Assembly (NCBI RefSeq): GCF_900188345.1
Contig: NZ_FZOD01000022.1
Span: forward strand, 76,249 to 140,248
Direction: 5' to 3'
Length of the DNA: 64,000 nucleotides
DNA from: Streptosporangium subroseum
GTDB lineage: Bacteria; Actinomycetota; Actinomycetes; Streptosporangiales; Streptosporangiaceae
The number at the start of each line of letters is the position of its first letter. Position 1 is the first letter of the stretch. A model generated the notes under the pieces. That model did not search any database. It worked only from the letters and a program-made list of their open reading frames with translations, and was not told the DNA's origin. Positions 42,007 to 50,423 of the stretch are shown here, one piece after another. The translations under genes were made by a program, and so were the position numbers.

Positions 42007-42924
42007 CTACCCTCCTTCACCATCTGTTTCACCGCTGGGTGCGGGCGGGTTGAAACGGGAGTAGTCGCCGAACCTCCAGCGGAGCGGGCTGGATCCCCGG
42101 ACGTGGACGGCCAGGTCCAGCTCGAACTCGACCATCCGCTGCGCGCCGGGGACCTCGCCCGGATCCCAGCCGACGCGTGCGCGCCCGGTCAGGTGCAGCG
42201 CGTCGCCGCTGTCCCAGTCGAGGAAGAGCAGGCCGCAGCTCTCGTCCAGCTCCAGATTCCCCAGCGTCATGTACATCGAGTTGCCCACGTAGTCCGGCCA
42301 GACCAGCCGGCGCTCGCCGACGACCCGGACGAATCCAGGGTTGCCGCCCCGATGTGACAGGTCGGTGCCGAGGCCGGGAGCCCGGGTGGCGACAAAAAAC
42401 GTGTCGGCGCTCTCGATCCACGCCCGGTGCTCGCCGGTGAACGTCCTCGCCGAGGAGGAGCCTCCGGCGACGGGTGGTCCCGCCGGCTCCTCGGTGATGT
42501 CCCGGGCCTGGATGTATTTGGGGCAGTTCGCATACGTCTGCTCCGTATGGACGACCAGCAGCCCGCCCTTCCGCGCGACCTGGCCGTTGACCCGCATCCT
42601 GCGCCTGGTCCGCGGCTCGATCGCGATCATCCCGATCTCGGCCTCGGACCCCTCGGCCAGCCCCGCCAGCGGATCATGCTCGCCCGGAAGCGCGTCGATC
42701 ACGATCGTCCGCTCGTCCACGGCCCTGGTGAATCCCTCGGCCCCCGTCAACGCGGTCGCCCAGAGCCGCTCGTCCCGCCCCGACGCCCCGATCACGAGCA
42801 TCCGCTGCCGCTCGATGAACTCGGCCGCCGCCGGGGGGATCTCCGGCCGCGTCCTGGCCGAGCCCCACTCCCCGGCTCGGACCCCCGCCCGTCGCTGTAC
42901 CGCCAGCTCTCCCACGTGTTTCAT
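42007..42924 (-). CDS. FMN split-barrel / pyridoxamine 5'-phosphate oxidase-like protein
   Basis: 305 aa with the flavin-reductase/PNPOx-like split barrel in two parts: VIGASGRDERLWATALTG in the first half and THTQ-like and FVATRAPGLGTDLSHRGGNPGFV in the second. The last part (YMTLGNLELDESCGLLFLDWDSG) is typical of large pyridoxamine-phosphate-oxidase-family proteins. It may bind FMN, F420 or haem; the cofactor is not certain. No signal peptide. ATG 42924 lies 6 bp after the VOC gene stop, and the gene precedes coxS by 92 bp, so a role in the same oxidation pathway is likely. Confidence 0.8.
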   Translation of the reverse strand: MKHVGELAVQRRAGVRAGEWGSARTRPEIPPAAAEFIERQRMLVIGASGRDERLWATALTGAEGFTRAVDERTIVIDALPGEHDPLAGLAEGSEAEIGMIAIEPRTRRRMRVNGQVARKGGLLVVHTEQTYANCPKYIQARDITEEPAGPPVAGGSSSARTFTGEHRAWIESADTFFVATRAPGLGTDLSHRGGNPGFVRVVGERRLVWPDYVGNSMYMTLGNLELDESCGLLFLDWDSGDALHLTGRARVGWDPGEVPGAQRMVEFELDLAVHVRGSSPLRWRFGDYSRFNPPAPSGETDGEGG

Positions 42925-42930
42925 GGTCGT

Positions 42931-43374
42931 TTAGAAGAAGCCGCAGGTGGGGGCGTCGGGGGTCGGCGCGGGAGAGGTGTCCGCACCGGTCGGCGAGAAG
43001 ATCTCCAGCCTGATCCCGTCCGGGTCCTCGAAGAACACGCCGCCCGAGGAGGCACCCTCGCGGTGCGCGGCCACGCCGTCGTGGTGAAGCGTGGCTCCGA
43101 GCTCCCGGATCACGGTCTCCGCCCTGCGGACCGCCTCGATGTCCGCCACCTGGAAGGACAGGTGATGAAGTCCGGGGGTTCCGGTGGCGAAGCGGCCCTC
43201 GCTCTGCTGCCAGAGGGTCAGCAGGAGCTTGCCGTCGAGGCCGAGGAAGGCGTAGCGCCGGTCCGCCTCGCCGGACTCGCCGAAGATCTCGAAGCCGAAG
43301 ACCTTCAGGTAGAAGTCCTTGGACGCGTCGAGGTCGGAGACGTTGAGGCCGACGTGGCCTGTCTGGAAGGTCAT
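42931..43374 (-). CDS. VOC-family (glyoxalase/dioxygenase-like) protein
   Basis: 147 aa single-domain VOC protein. The metal-ligand-like positions are His in TGHVGLNVSDL, His in GLHHLSFQV and Glu in GIRLEIFSP. Both beta-alpha-beta modules of the fold are visible. Members are lyases, dioxygenases or binding proteins; no substrate can be assigned. ATG 43374 is chosen because AGAGGA lies about 8 nt upstream; the earlier in-frame ATG at 43389 has no site. It is the first gene of the leftward VOC-PNPOx-cox unit, directly after an inverted-repeat operator. Confidence 0.88.
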   Translation of the reverse strand: MTFQTGHVGLNVSDLDASKDFYLKVFGFEIFGESGEADRRYAFLGLDGKLLLTLWQQSEGRFATGTPGLHHLSFQVADIEAVRRAETVIRELGATLHHDGVAAHREGASSGGVFFEDPDGIRLEIFSPTGADTSPAPTPDAPTCGFF

Positions 43375-43397
43375 CGGTCTTCCTCTCATCGCGACTT

Positions 43398-43417
43398 CTA
43401 ACGGTATATTCCGTTAG
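43398..43417. promoter_or_regulatory. Inverted-repeat operator upstream of the VOC-cox operon
   Basis: CTAACGG (43398-43404) and CCGTTAG (43411-43417) are perfect arms around TATATT, 24 bp before the VOC start. Further half-sites TAACGG (43435-43440) and CCGTTA (43457-43462) follow upstream in an A/T-rich stretch. Size and spacing suit a TetR- or MarR-type dimer. Confidence 0.65.
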
Positions 43418-43735
43418 AACGAATGAGGCAAATATAACGGGACAATCTAAACTGTGCCGTTACAAATATGTGAGATAGGTCACTCTCGCCACGGTGTCCC
43501 GATGGTTCCGCCGGGACGGTCTCCGGCCTCGGGGCAGGCGTCGGCGGACGGAGCGGGAAGTCGGCGGGGTGGTGGAGAGCCCTGGGGGAGGTCGGTCGTC
43601 CCGCTGCCGTGATGGGGAAAACCCTGAGGAAGGGGCGGTGCGAAGGTCGCGCCCCGGTGTCGCGGAGCGGCCGGGGGAAGGGCCGTCGTCCCGGTGCCGC
43701 GGGGTGGAAACCCCAGGGAAGGACCGGCGTGAAGG
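43418..43735. other. Intergenic stretch with A/T-rich promoter region and degenerate repeats
   Basis: The first 60 bp is A/T-rich and probably holds the VOC-operon promoter. From about 43590 the sequence contains irregular copies of CGTCCCGGTGC (43597, 43687, 43741) with GGGGAAGG-like segments. The last copy is inside the 3' end of the CGNR gene. No gene is supported here. Confidence 0.5.
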
Positions 43736-44311
43736 TCAGTCGTCCCGGTGCTGGCGATAGTGACGGGCGGCGCGGGCCCGGTTGCCGCAGGCCACCGAGC
43801 ACCACTCCTGGCGGGCGTGCTCCTTGACGAAATAGAGCACGCAGCGCGGAGCCGGACAGGCGCGCAGGTGCTCGCGGTGCGCCCCGGCCAGCAGCTCGAC
43901 GGCCGACGCCGCGAGGACGGCGCGCAGGCGTGGAGAAACCTCCGCCCGACCGGCCAGGACGTTCGTCGCCTTCGGATCCTCCCCGTCGGGCCATTCCAGT
44001 CGCGGGGCCATCGGCACGGCCAGCGTCGTGGCGTTGACCAGGGCGATCGACTCGGCGAAGCCCGGCAGCCGGTCGGCGTCGGCGCTGCTCGCCGGGCCCG
44101 GCGCGACGGCCCTGGCGAACAGGGACCGTACGGCCTGCCGCAGCTCGACCACCTCGCGCCGCAACTTCTCCGAGGCGACGAACGACTGGCCGAGCCCCAG
44201 CTCGGCGGCGTGTGCCCGACCCCACTCGGTCATGCCCGCGACATCCGAGAGCGTGTCCGTCAACCCCGCTCGTGTCGCACGGAGCGTACTGACGAACTCC
44301 AGAGCCAACAT
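43736..44311 (-). CDS. CGNR zinc-finger (ABATE-domain) transcription regulator
   Basis: 191 aa. The N-terminal ABATE-like helical domain starts LALEFVSTLRATRAGLTDTL, and the C-terminal zinc finger reads CPAPRCVLYFVKEHARQEWC with the diagnostic CGNRARAARHYRQH. It is likely a DNA-binding stress or metabolite regulator; no target is known. ATG 44311 lies about 8 nt after a TAGACT sequence that could be a -10 box, which suggests a leaderless transcript. It follows the PadR gene in the same direction after 53 bp. The 3' end overlaps the last unit of a degenerate repeat. Confidence 0.92.
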   Translation of the reverse strand: MLALEFVSTLRATRAGLTDTLSDVAGMTEWGRAHAAELGLGQSFVASEKLRREVVELRQAVRSLFARAVAPGPASSADADRLPGFAESIALVNATTLAVPMAPRLEWPDGEDPKATNVLAGRAEVSPRLRAVLAASAVELLAGAHREHLRACPAPRCVLYFVKEHARQEWCSVACGNRARAARHYRQHRDD

Positions 44312-44364
44312 CCCCGCAGTCTAACGCCTGATGCGCCATTGAGCCGTGAGAACGCCTCTCCCCC

Positions 44365-44913
44365 TTACCGCGCTGCCGGTGGTGCGTCCGTGCCGGAGCT
44401 TCGCTCGATCTCGCCTTCGGCCCATTCGGCCCATTCGCGTTGCATGGCGCTGAAGCGCAGGCCCCACTCCAGGGAGAGGAGACCGAAGACCGACAGGTCG
44501 TCCTCGCCCTCGGCGACGAATTCGGTCAGCGCCTCCCATTTCTCATGCTCCTCCGCCGAGATCTCGGCCTGTCGCCTCAGATAGGCACGTGCCTGCTCGG
44601 AGTCGACCTGGCCGAGGAAGAAGACGCGCAGAAGCATGTCGCTGCGCACGATCTTGCGGGGCTCGACCGCCGTCAGCCAGTGGTGGAGCTCGGCGAGCCC
44701 CGCGTCGGAGATGGCGTACTCCTTGCGGCCTCGCGGTCCCTCCGCGGCGACCGTCACCAGCTCCGCGTCCGCGAGGCGGCCCAACTCCGCGTAGAGCTGG
44801 CTCTGCGTGGCGGGCCACACGTTGGCCAGGGAGATTTCGAAGATCTTGAGGAGGTCGTAGCCGCTGGCGGGATTCCTGGCGAGCAGACCGAGCAGCGCGT
44901 GTCGAAGGCTCAT
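44365..44913 (-). CDS. PadR-family transcriptional regulator
   Basis: About 182 aa. The N-terminal winged helix is MSLRHALLGLLARNPASGYDLL, with QSQLYAELGRLADAELV as recognition region and GRKEYAISDAG as wing, followed by the C-terminal PadR (vinculin-like helical) domain ending with a Glu/Trp-rich helix. It should bind as a dimer and respond to a small molecule. ATG 44913 starts the canonical MSLRHALLG. It is divergent from the membrane-protein gene at 45004. Two near-identical TGTCAC(TT/AA)TAGGA direct repeats lie in the 90-bp divergent region. Confidence 0.93.
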   Translation of the reverse strand: MSLRHALLGLLARNPASGYDLLKIFEISLANVWPATQSQLYAELGRLADAELVTVAAEGPRGRKEYAISDAGLAELHHWLTAVEPRKIVRSDMLLRVFFLGQVDSEQARAYLRRQAEISAEEHEKWEALTEFVAEGEDDLSVFGLLSLEWGLRFSAMQREWAEWAEGEIERSSGTDAPPAAR

Positions 44914-44936
44914 GGGAGTAACCCTACCTTCCTGTG

Positions 44937-44984
44937 TTGACATGTCACTTTAGGAGATTCTACATTCGACCTGTCACAATAGGA
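44937..44984 (+). promoter_or_regulatory. Divergent promoter with PadR-type direct repeats
   Basis: TTGACA (44937-44942) and TACATT (44961-44966) are 18 bp apart on the plus strand, toward the gene at 45004. TGTCACTTTAGGA (44943-44955) sits directly after the -35 box and TGTCACAATAGGA (44972-44984) directly after the -10 box, 29 bp apart with two mismatches. Binding there would block the promoter. The PadR product is the obvious candidate. Confidence 0.7.
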
Positions 44985-45003
44985 ACGTTGAAAAGAGCCT
45001 CCC

Positions 45004-45561
45004 ATGCTTCGCAGCCTTCTCGGGTTCCTCCCGTGGATCGTCTACGCCGTCATCGCCACCAGCGACAACTGGCGCTACGGCGCGGTGGCCGGGCTTGTGA
45101 TCGCCCTCGCGGTCATCGTCGCCGACCGCCGGGCGGGCAAGGACTGGGACCAGATGGTGATCGAGTCCAGCGCGGCGGTGTTCTTCACCGTGATCACCCT
45201 GATCTCCTTCGTCTCCCCGGATTCCCCCCTCATGCCGTACGGCCCGGCCCTGGTCAACGTCTGGCTCGGCATCACGAGCTGGGGCTCCCTGGCCATTCGC
45301 AAGCCGTTCACCCTGGGCATCGCCCGGAGCATGACACCGCCGGAGGTGTGGCGGACGCCGCAGTTCTACCGCGTCAACGCGATCATCACCTCGGTGTGGG
45401 GCGTCTCCTTCATCGTCGCCGCCGTCTCACTGGCCGCCCTGCTCCACGTCGCGCCGCACGCGACCGCCGCCGTTCTCGTGATCAAGATCGTCACCTTCGT
45501 GGCGCCCGCCGTCTTCACCGCCCGCTACCCGAAAATCGTCGAGGCCCGCTACGCGGCCTGA
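45004..45561 (+). CDS. Unrecognised multi-pass membrane protein under a PadR-type promoter
   Basis: 185 aa with about five to six hydrophobic segments (LLGFLPWIVYAVIA, GAVAGLVIALAVIVA, AAVFFTVITLISFVS, ALVNVWLGITSWGSLAI, AIITSVWGVSFIVAAVSLAALL). A conserved-looking loop reads IRKPFTLGIARSMTPPEVWRT. There is no known domain I can name; the build recalls small septation-protein-A-like membrane proteins. A SD-like GAAAAGAG precedes the ATG. It is divergent from the padR gene and probably its target. Three 45-46-bp repeats follow its stop. Confidence 0.8.
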   Translation: MLRSLLGFLPWIVYAVIATSDNWRYGAVAGLVIALAVIVADRRAGKDWDQMVIESSAAVFFTVITLISFVSPDSPLMPYGPALVNVWLGITSWGSLAIRKPFTLGIARSMTPPEVWRTPQFYRVNAIITSVWGVSFIVAAVSLAALLHVAPHATAAVLVIKIVTFVAPAVFTARYPKIVEARYAA

Positions 45562-45570
45562 CCCCCGCCC

Positions 45571-45690
45571 CCGGCTTCCCCCAAGGCCCGGAACGTGGCC
45601 TGGGTCTCCGTCTCGCCGGCTTCCCCGAAGGCCCGTGACGCCCGCCCGGATCCCCGTCTCGCCGGTCTTTCCGAAGGTCCCGGCACACCG
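45571..45690. repeat. Three degenerate 45-46-bp direct repeats after the membrane gene
   Basis: CCGGCTTCCCC-AAGGCCCG starts at 45571 and 45616, and a diverged copy (CCGGTCTTTCCGAAGG) at 45662. The array begins 10 bp after a stop codon and ends about 40 bp before the next gene's start. Confidence 0.75.
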
Positions 45691-45725
45691 TTTTCCCCGT
45701 TCCCCCGGCTTACCTGGAGCTCACC

Positions 45726-47021
45726 ATGCCCTCCTATCTGTCAGGCAACCTCGCCCCCGTCCCCGACGAGATCGGCGTCGCCGACCTACCGGTCGTCGGC
45801 GCCCTCCCCGAGGAACTCACCGGCCGCTACTTCCGCAACGGGCCCAACCCGCTGCCCGGCCAGGACCCGGGCCACTGGTTCACCGGGCACGGCATGATTC
45901 ACGGCCTGAGGCTCCGCGACGGCCACGCCGAGTGGTACCGCAACCGGTGGGTCCGCACCCGCGAGTTCACCGACGGCGCCCCCTTCCTCGGCCCGAACGG
46001 CATCGACCTGACCGCCGTCCCCGCCAACACCAGCGTCGTCCGGCACGCGGGCAGGATCCTCGCGCTCGTCGAGAGCGGCCTGCCGTACGAGATGACGCCG
46101 GAACTGGACACGGTCGGGCCGTGGGACTTCGGCGGGCGGCTGACCACCGCGATGACCGCGCACCCGAAGCAGGACCCGGTCACCGGTGAGCTCCACTTCT
46201 TCGGGTACGGCTTCTTCGCCCCCTACCTGACCTACCACCGGCTGTCCGCCACGGGCGAGCTGGTGGAGAGCCGGGTCGTGGACGTTCCCGGGCCGACGAT
46301 GATCCACGACTTCGCGATCACGGAGAATCACGTCGTGTGGCTGGACCTGCCCGTCGTCTTCGACATGGACCTGCTCGGGCGCGGCATGCCGTACCGGTGG
46401 GACGACTCCTACGGCGCGCGGCTCGGCGTGATGGACCGTGGCGGCCGGGTGACCTGGTTCGAGGTGGACCCGTGCTACGTGTTCCACGTGGGAAACGCCC
46501 GCGAGGACGCCTCGGGGCGGGTGGTGCTCGACGCGGTCCGCTATTCCCCGGCCGCCTTCGTGGAGACCTGGAGCCGGATCGGAGGCAGCGCCAATCCCGT
46601 CGCCGACGCGGACGGCGCGATGTTGCACCGGTGGGTGCTCGACCCGGCGAGCGGCGCGGTCGGGGAGGAACAGCTCGACGACCGCGTCGTCGAGTTCCCC
46701 ACCTTCAACGAGGACCGGCTCGGCCGGACCAGCCGGTTCCTCTACACGGTGTCGCGGGACGCGGTGGTGAAGTACGACACCGTGACCGGCGTCGGCCGTG
46801 CCAGGGATCTCGGCGCACGGCCGAGTGAGGCGGTCTTCGTGCCCGCCTCCGGCGCCCGGTCCGAGGATGACGGCTGGCTGTTGTCGATCGTCACCGATCA
46901 CGCGGGAGAGGGTTCGGAACTGCTCGTGCTGGGCGCCGCCGACCTGGACCACGTCGCGTCGGTACGGCTCCCGCGCCGCGTCCCGGAGGGCTTCCACGGC
47001 TCCTGGATCGCCGATCACTGA
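45726..47021 (+). CDS. Carotenoid oxygenase (carotenoid/stilbene cleavage dioxygenase family)
   Basis: 431 aa seven-bladed beta-propeller enzyme. The N-terminal signature is LTGRYFRNGPNPLPG. The four iron-binding His are visible in TAHPKQDP, TMIHDFAIT, CYVFHVGNA and the C-terminal GFHGSWIAD, and second-shell acidic residues lie in FPTFNEDR. It should cleave a conjugated double bond of a carotenoid or stilbene-like compound with O2. The ATG is preceded by GGAG at 6 nt. No pathway gene for carotenoids is in the window. It is separated from the upstream membrane gene by repeat DNA, so it may have its own promoter. Confidence 0.94.
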   Translation: MPSYLSGNLAPVPDEIGVADLPVVGALPEELTGRYFRNGPNPLPGQDPGHWFTGHGMIHGLRLRDGHAEWYRNRWVRTREFTDGAPFLGPNGIDLTAVPANTSVVRHAGRILALVESGLPYEMTPELDTVGPWDFGGRLTTAMTAHPKQDPVTGELHFFGYGFFAPYLTYHRLSATGELVESRVVDVPGPTMIHDFAITENHVVWLDLPVVFDMDLLGRGMPYRWDDSYGARLGVMDRGGRVTWFEVDPCYVFHVGNAREDASGRVVLDAVRYSPAAFVETWSRIGGSANPVADADGAMLHRWVLDPASGAVGEEQLDDRVVEFPTFNEDRLGRTSRFLYTVSRDAVVKYDTVTGVGRARDLGARPSEAVFVPASGARSEDDGWLLSIVTDHAGEGSELLVLGAADLDHVASVRLPRRVPEGFHGSWIADH

Positions 47022-47133
47022 GCCGCGCCGACCCCGGTTCGAGGTCGGCGCCCTCGCCCGGCGGTCCCGCACACGACGCCGAGCGGTACCCGTCCCCCCA
47101 ACCGGCCCGGCCGAGGCTCGAAAGGCGTCCCGC

Positions 47134-47340
47134 CTAGCGCCGGATCACGCGGGCGAGGATGGCGACCAGGCCGGCGAAGCCCAGACCGCACAGGACGATC
47201 GGAAGCATGATCAGCGAGTCGACGGTCGGCTGGTTGATGAAGATGATCCCGACCGCGATGAACAGCATGCCGCTGAGCAGGGCCATCCAGTCCGTGCGGT
47301 GCCGGCGGCCACGGCCGGGCCGGTCGAGGTCAGGCCGCAC
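47134..47340 (-). CDS. Small two-helix membrane protein
   Basis: 68 aa with a basic N-terminus and two membrane helices (ALLSGMLFIAVGIIFI and IMLPIVLCGLGFAGLVAILA). No family is recognised. The GTG at 47340 overlaps the 3' end of the PspC-like gene by 11 nt and has GGAGG 6 nt upstream, embedded in the coding sequence of that gene. This tight overlap supports it as a real, co-translated gene and a likely accessory of the envelope-stress membrane protein. Confidence 0.75.
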   Translation of the reverse strand: MRPDLDRPGRGRRHRTDWMALLSGMLFIAVGIIFINQPTVDSLIMLPIVLCGLGFAGLVAILARVIRR

Positions 47341-48925
47341 GGCGCACCTCCACGTCTCCGATGCCCGCCTTGACGTTCAGAACGATGGTCGCCACGTCGC
47401 CCTTCGGGGTCACCTCGGGTTCGAGGATCTTGTTGTGCTGGATGTCGGCCCCTCCCTCCACCGCATGGTCGATTTTGACATCGCCCAGTTTGGTGTATCC
47501 GTTGACCTCGACCCTGGCCGTCGGCGGAACGATCACACTGATCTCGCCGACCGACACCGAGGCGTCGAAGACGGTCCGCGAACCCGGCGGGAGGACCAGT
47601 TCGCTCAGATCCAGGGTGCCGTCGCCGACGCCCACCGAGTAGTTTCTGACGACCTCGGAGAGCGTGGCCGGTTCCCAGTTGTAGCTGCCGAACTTCTTCG
47701 GCATCTCGGTCAACGTGGATCCCGCGACCAGGGCGATCGAGATGATGGCGCCGAGGGCGACCAGGCCGGCACCCCGGCCGAACCAGGCGGCGACCAGAAG
47801 GCCGCCACCGACGACGACGAGCATCGCGCCACCGGCGACCGTCATGTTGATCGATCCTGAGGCGGACTGGATCGCCACGATGATCCCTCCAACGATCATG
47901 GCCAGAAATAGGGTGAGACTCCCGATGAACGACCTGGGCCGTCTCGGCTGGGGCGCCGTCCGCACCGGCGCGCCGTGCCCGGACAGGTCGTAGGGGGAGT
48001 ACTGCTGATGCCGCCTGCGGGGATCCAGAGGCTGGTAAGGGCCGTAGGGCGAGAACGGCTCGCCCGAGGAGTCGAACGACGGCCTGGGACGATACGGGCT
48101 CGACGGCACGTCTCCGTACGATCCCGCGGGCCCGGGCGATGGGGCGGATGCGCTGAGCCCCGGCTCGTCCCGGTGCTGAGCGGGAGCGGAGTCCGTCTCC
48201 TCGGTCGCGTCGGCGTGAGCGGGGGCCGCGCTCGTCTCCGCCGTCATCGGGGCGTCGGCGCGAGCGGTCGCGTGCGTGGACGTCCGGGCATCCGTGTGAG
48301 CGGACGCGCGTGGGCCGGTGTGGGCGGCCGGGTACGGCTCCGCGACGGGCGAGCCGCCGGGATCGGCATGAAGATCCTGACCGGGCCCGGATACGAAGGC
48401 GGCGTACGGCATCGCGGGCGGGTGGGAGGCACGACGGTTGCGTAGCCGCTCGGGCATGGACCGGGCCACCGCCAGCAGATCGACGCCGCGCGCGTGGGCG
48501 GTGAGCAGGGCGATGGCGAAGGTCGTGCCGACCACGACCGTGCCGGTGCCGATGCCGCCCGAGGACACGTTGATGATCAGGCCGAGGGCGAACACGGCGG
48601 TCAGCAGGGCGAGCACGGTCTCGCTGTCGAAGTCGCGCCGGGTCCACTGCTCGATGTAGCCGGGGGCGCCGCTGGTCTCGCGCATCAGCAGGAACGCCGC
48701 GATGTAGAGCATGATGCCGATCCCGGAGCCGAGGACCAGCACCGCGAAACCGACACGGAACAGTACGGGGTCGATCCCGGCGTAGCGCCCGAGTCCGGCG
48801 CAGACGCCGGTGAGCATGCGTCCCTCGTCGCTGCGCCGAAGATCACGAACGTCGCTGACGGCGGAGGTGGACGGCGAGTCGGACAAGGTGCTCGCCGGGT
48901 CCTGTGTGCTCCCGGTGTCGGTCAT
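47330..48925 (-). CDS. PspC-domain membrane protein with C-terminal LiaF/toast-rack-like domain
   Basis: 531 aa. The PspC domain is at about 28-85 (DEGRMLTGVCAGLGRYAGIDPVLFRVGFAVLVL). Membrane helices follow, then a long Ala/His/Pro/Asp-rich cytoplasmic linker (about 165-330), three more membrane helices, and a beta-rich C-terminal domain (SVGVGDGTLDLSELVLPPG, SVGEISVIVPPTARVEV) like the LiaF C-terminal fold. Such proteins sense or transmit envelope stress. It is divergent from a PspC-histidine kinase gene with 141 bp between starts, as in actinomycete LiaFSR-like modules. ATG 48925 has AAGGA very close, so the start is not certain. Confidence 0.9.
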   Translation of the reverse strand: MTDTGSTQDPASTLSDSPSTSAVSDVRDLRRSDEGRMLTGVCAGLGRYAGIDPVLFRVGFAVLVLGSGIGIMLYIAAFLLMRETSGAPGYIEQWTRRDFDSETVLALLTAVFALGLIINVSSGGIGTGTVVVGTTFAIALLTAHARGVDLLAVARSMPERLRNRRASHPPAMPYAAFVSGPGQDLHADPGGSPVAEPYPAAHTGPRASAHTDARTSTHATARADAPMTAETSAAPAHADATEETDSAPAQHRDEPGLSASAPSPGPAGSYGDVPSSPYRPRPSFDSSGEPFSPYGPYQPLDPRRRHQQYSPYDLSGHGAPVRTAPQPRRPRSFIGSLTLFLAMIVGGIIVAIQSASGSINMTVAGGAMLVVVGGGLLVAAWFGRGAGLVALGAIISIALVAGSTLTEMPKKFGSYNWEPATLSEVVRNYSVGVGDGTLDLSELVLPPGSRTVFDASVSVGEISVIVPPTARVEVNGYTKLGDVKIDHAVEGGADIQHNKILEPEVTPKGDVATIVLNVKAGIGDVEVRRAA

Positions 48926-49066
48926 GTCCTTATCGTGGCCTTCCCGGGTGCCGATCGCATCCGGGACACCCCTGAGTCGTCCCGGAGAGGGCAGACCTCT
49001 CTCAGGGTCGTTTCAGGGGAACGCCTGATGCACTGAGAGGCCATTACGTGTGACGATGCTGACGAT

Positions 49067-50284
49067 ATGGCTGACCGACAGACAATTCGCGACGCGGCTC
49101 CCGTGACTCCCGAGAACCCCGCCGCCTTCCCCCGCCTGATGAGGCTGGTGCAGGGCAGGCTGGTCGCCGGGGTGGCACAGGGTGCCGCCGCCCAGCTGCG
49201 GCTCGATCCGGTCGTGCTGCGGCTGGCATTCGTGCTGCTCACCGTCCTGGACGGGATCGGGGCCGTGGCTTACGCGGCCCTGTGGATGTTCACCCCGCGC
49301 GAACCGTACGAGGGAAAGGAGCCTTCCAGGGACTGGAGCCAGTTCGCCGCCTACGTCGCGATCGGACTGGCCCTGATGTCCCTGGGCTGGCTCACCGGTG
49401 CCTCGTCGGGCGGGATCGGCGCGTGGCCGATCGCCGTCGGCGGGATCGGCTCTCTGATCCTGTGGCAGCAGGCCGACCCCGACCGGCGCCGGCGCTGGAT
49501 GGACACGACGGTCGGGCAGGTGCGCCAGAACCGGGTCCGCACCTTCGCGGGGCTGGTGCTCGTCGTGGTCGGCGCGATCGGCTTCCTGGCGGCCAACGCC
49601 GATCTGAGTCAGGCCAGTTCCGGCATCGTGTTCACCCTGGTGGTCGTGGGCGGCGTCGGGCTGATCGCTGCCCCCTGGCTGGCCGGCCTGTGGAAGGAGC
49701 TGCAGCGGGAGCGCCGCGAGCGCATCCGGCAGGAGGAGCGTGCCGAGGTGGCCGCGCACGTGCATGATTCCGTGCTGCACACCCTGACGCTCATCCAGCG
49801 CAACGCCCAGGACTCGCGCGAGGTGATGCGGCTCGCCCGCTCCCAGGAGCGTGAGCTCCGGAACTGGCTCTACCAGCCCCAGCAGGACGCGGACGCGTCG
49901 GTGGCGGCGGCCGTACGCCGGGTGGCCGCCGAGGAGGAGGACACGCACGGGGTGCCGATCGAGGTCGTCTGCGTGGGCGACGGGCCGCTGACGCCGGAAT
50001 TGTCCGCAATGATGCAAGCCGCAAGGCAAGCTATGGTCAACGCCGCGAAATACTCTGGGTCGGAGGTCATCTCCGTCTATGCCGAGGCCGAACCGGATGA
50101 GGTCACCATCTTCGTCCGGGACCGAGGCGTCGGGTTCGACATGGGAGAGGTGGCCGATGATCGAATGGGCATCCGCCAGTCGATCATCGGCAGGATGGAA
50201 CGACACGGCGGCAGCGCCCGTGTGCGGACCGCGCCGGGCGAGGGCACGGAAGTGATGTTGACCATGAAGCTGGAGAAGGCGTGA
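49067..50284 (+). CDS. PspC-domain sensor histidine kinase (NarL/LiaS-like)
   Basis: 405 aa. An N-terminal PspC domain (LVQGRLVAGVAQGAAAQLRLDPVVLRLAFVLL) is fused to further membrane helices (about 85-200) and a HisKA_3 dimerisation domain with the phospho-acceptor His in EVAAHVHDSVLHTL. The ATPase domain has AMVNAAKYSGS (N box) and FVRDRGVGFDMGEV (D/G1 box), with GEGTEV as G2. It should phosphorylate the adjacent LuxR-type regulator. The ATG has no ribosome site and may be leaderless. The response regulator follows after 139 bp. The membrane PspC protein is on the opposite side. Confidence 0.94.
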   Translation: MADRQTIRDAAPVTPENPAAFPRLMRLVQGRLVAGVAQGAAAQLRLDPVVLRLAFVLLTVLDGIGAVAYAALWMFTPREPYEGKEPSRDWSQFAAYVAIGLALMSLGWLTGASSGGIGAWPIAVGGIGSLILWQQADPDRRRRWMDTTVGQVRQNRVRTFAGLVLVVVGAIGFLAANADLSQASSGIVFTLVVVGGVGLIAAPWLAGLWKELQRERRERIRQEERAEVAAHVHDSVLHTLTLIQRNAQDSREVMRLARSQERELRNWLYQPQQDADASVAAAVRRVAAEEEDTHGVPIEVVCVGDGPLTPELSAMMQAARQAMVNAAKYSGSEVISVYAEAEPDEVTIFVRDRGVGFDMGEVADDRMGIRQSIIGRMERHGGSARVRTAPGEGTEVMLTMKLEKA

Positions 50285-50423
50285 GCGAGCGAGCCAGGAA
50301 GCAGCCAGTCAGAGAACGGCCCGCGGGAGGACATCCGGCGGAAGAACGGCCAGGAGGCGATCGGTCGGCGGGTCACCCGAGAGCCGGCCGGCACGGCGAT
50401 TCGCGACCGGCGAAGGATGACTC

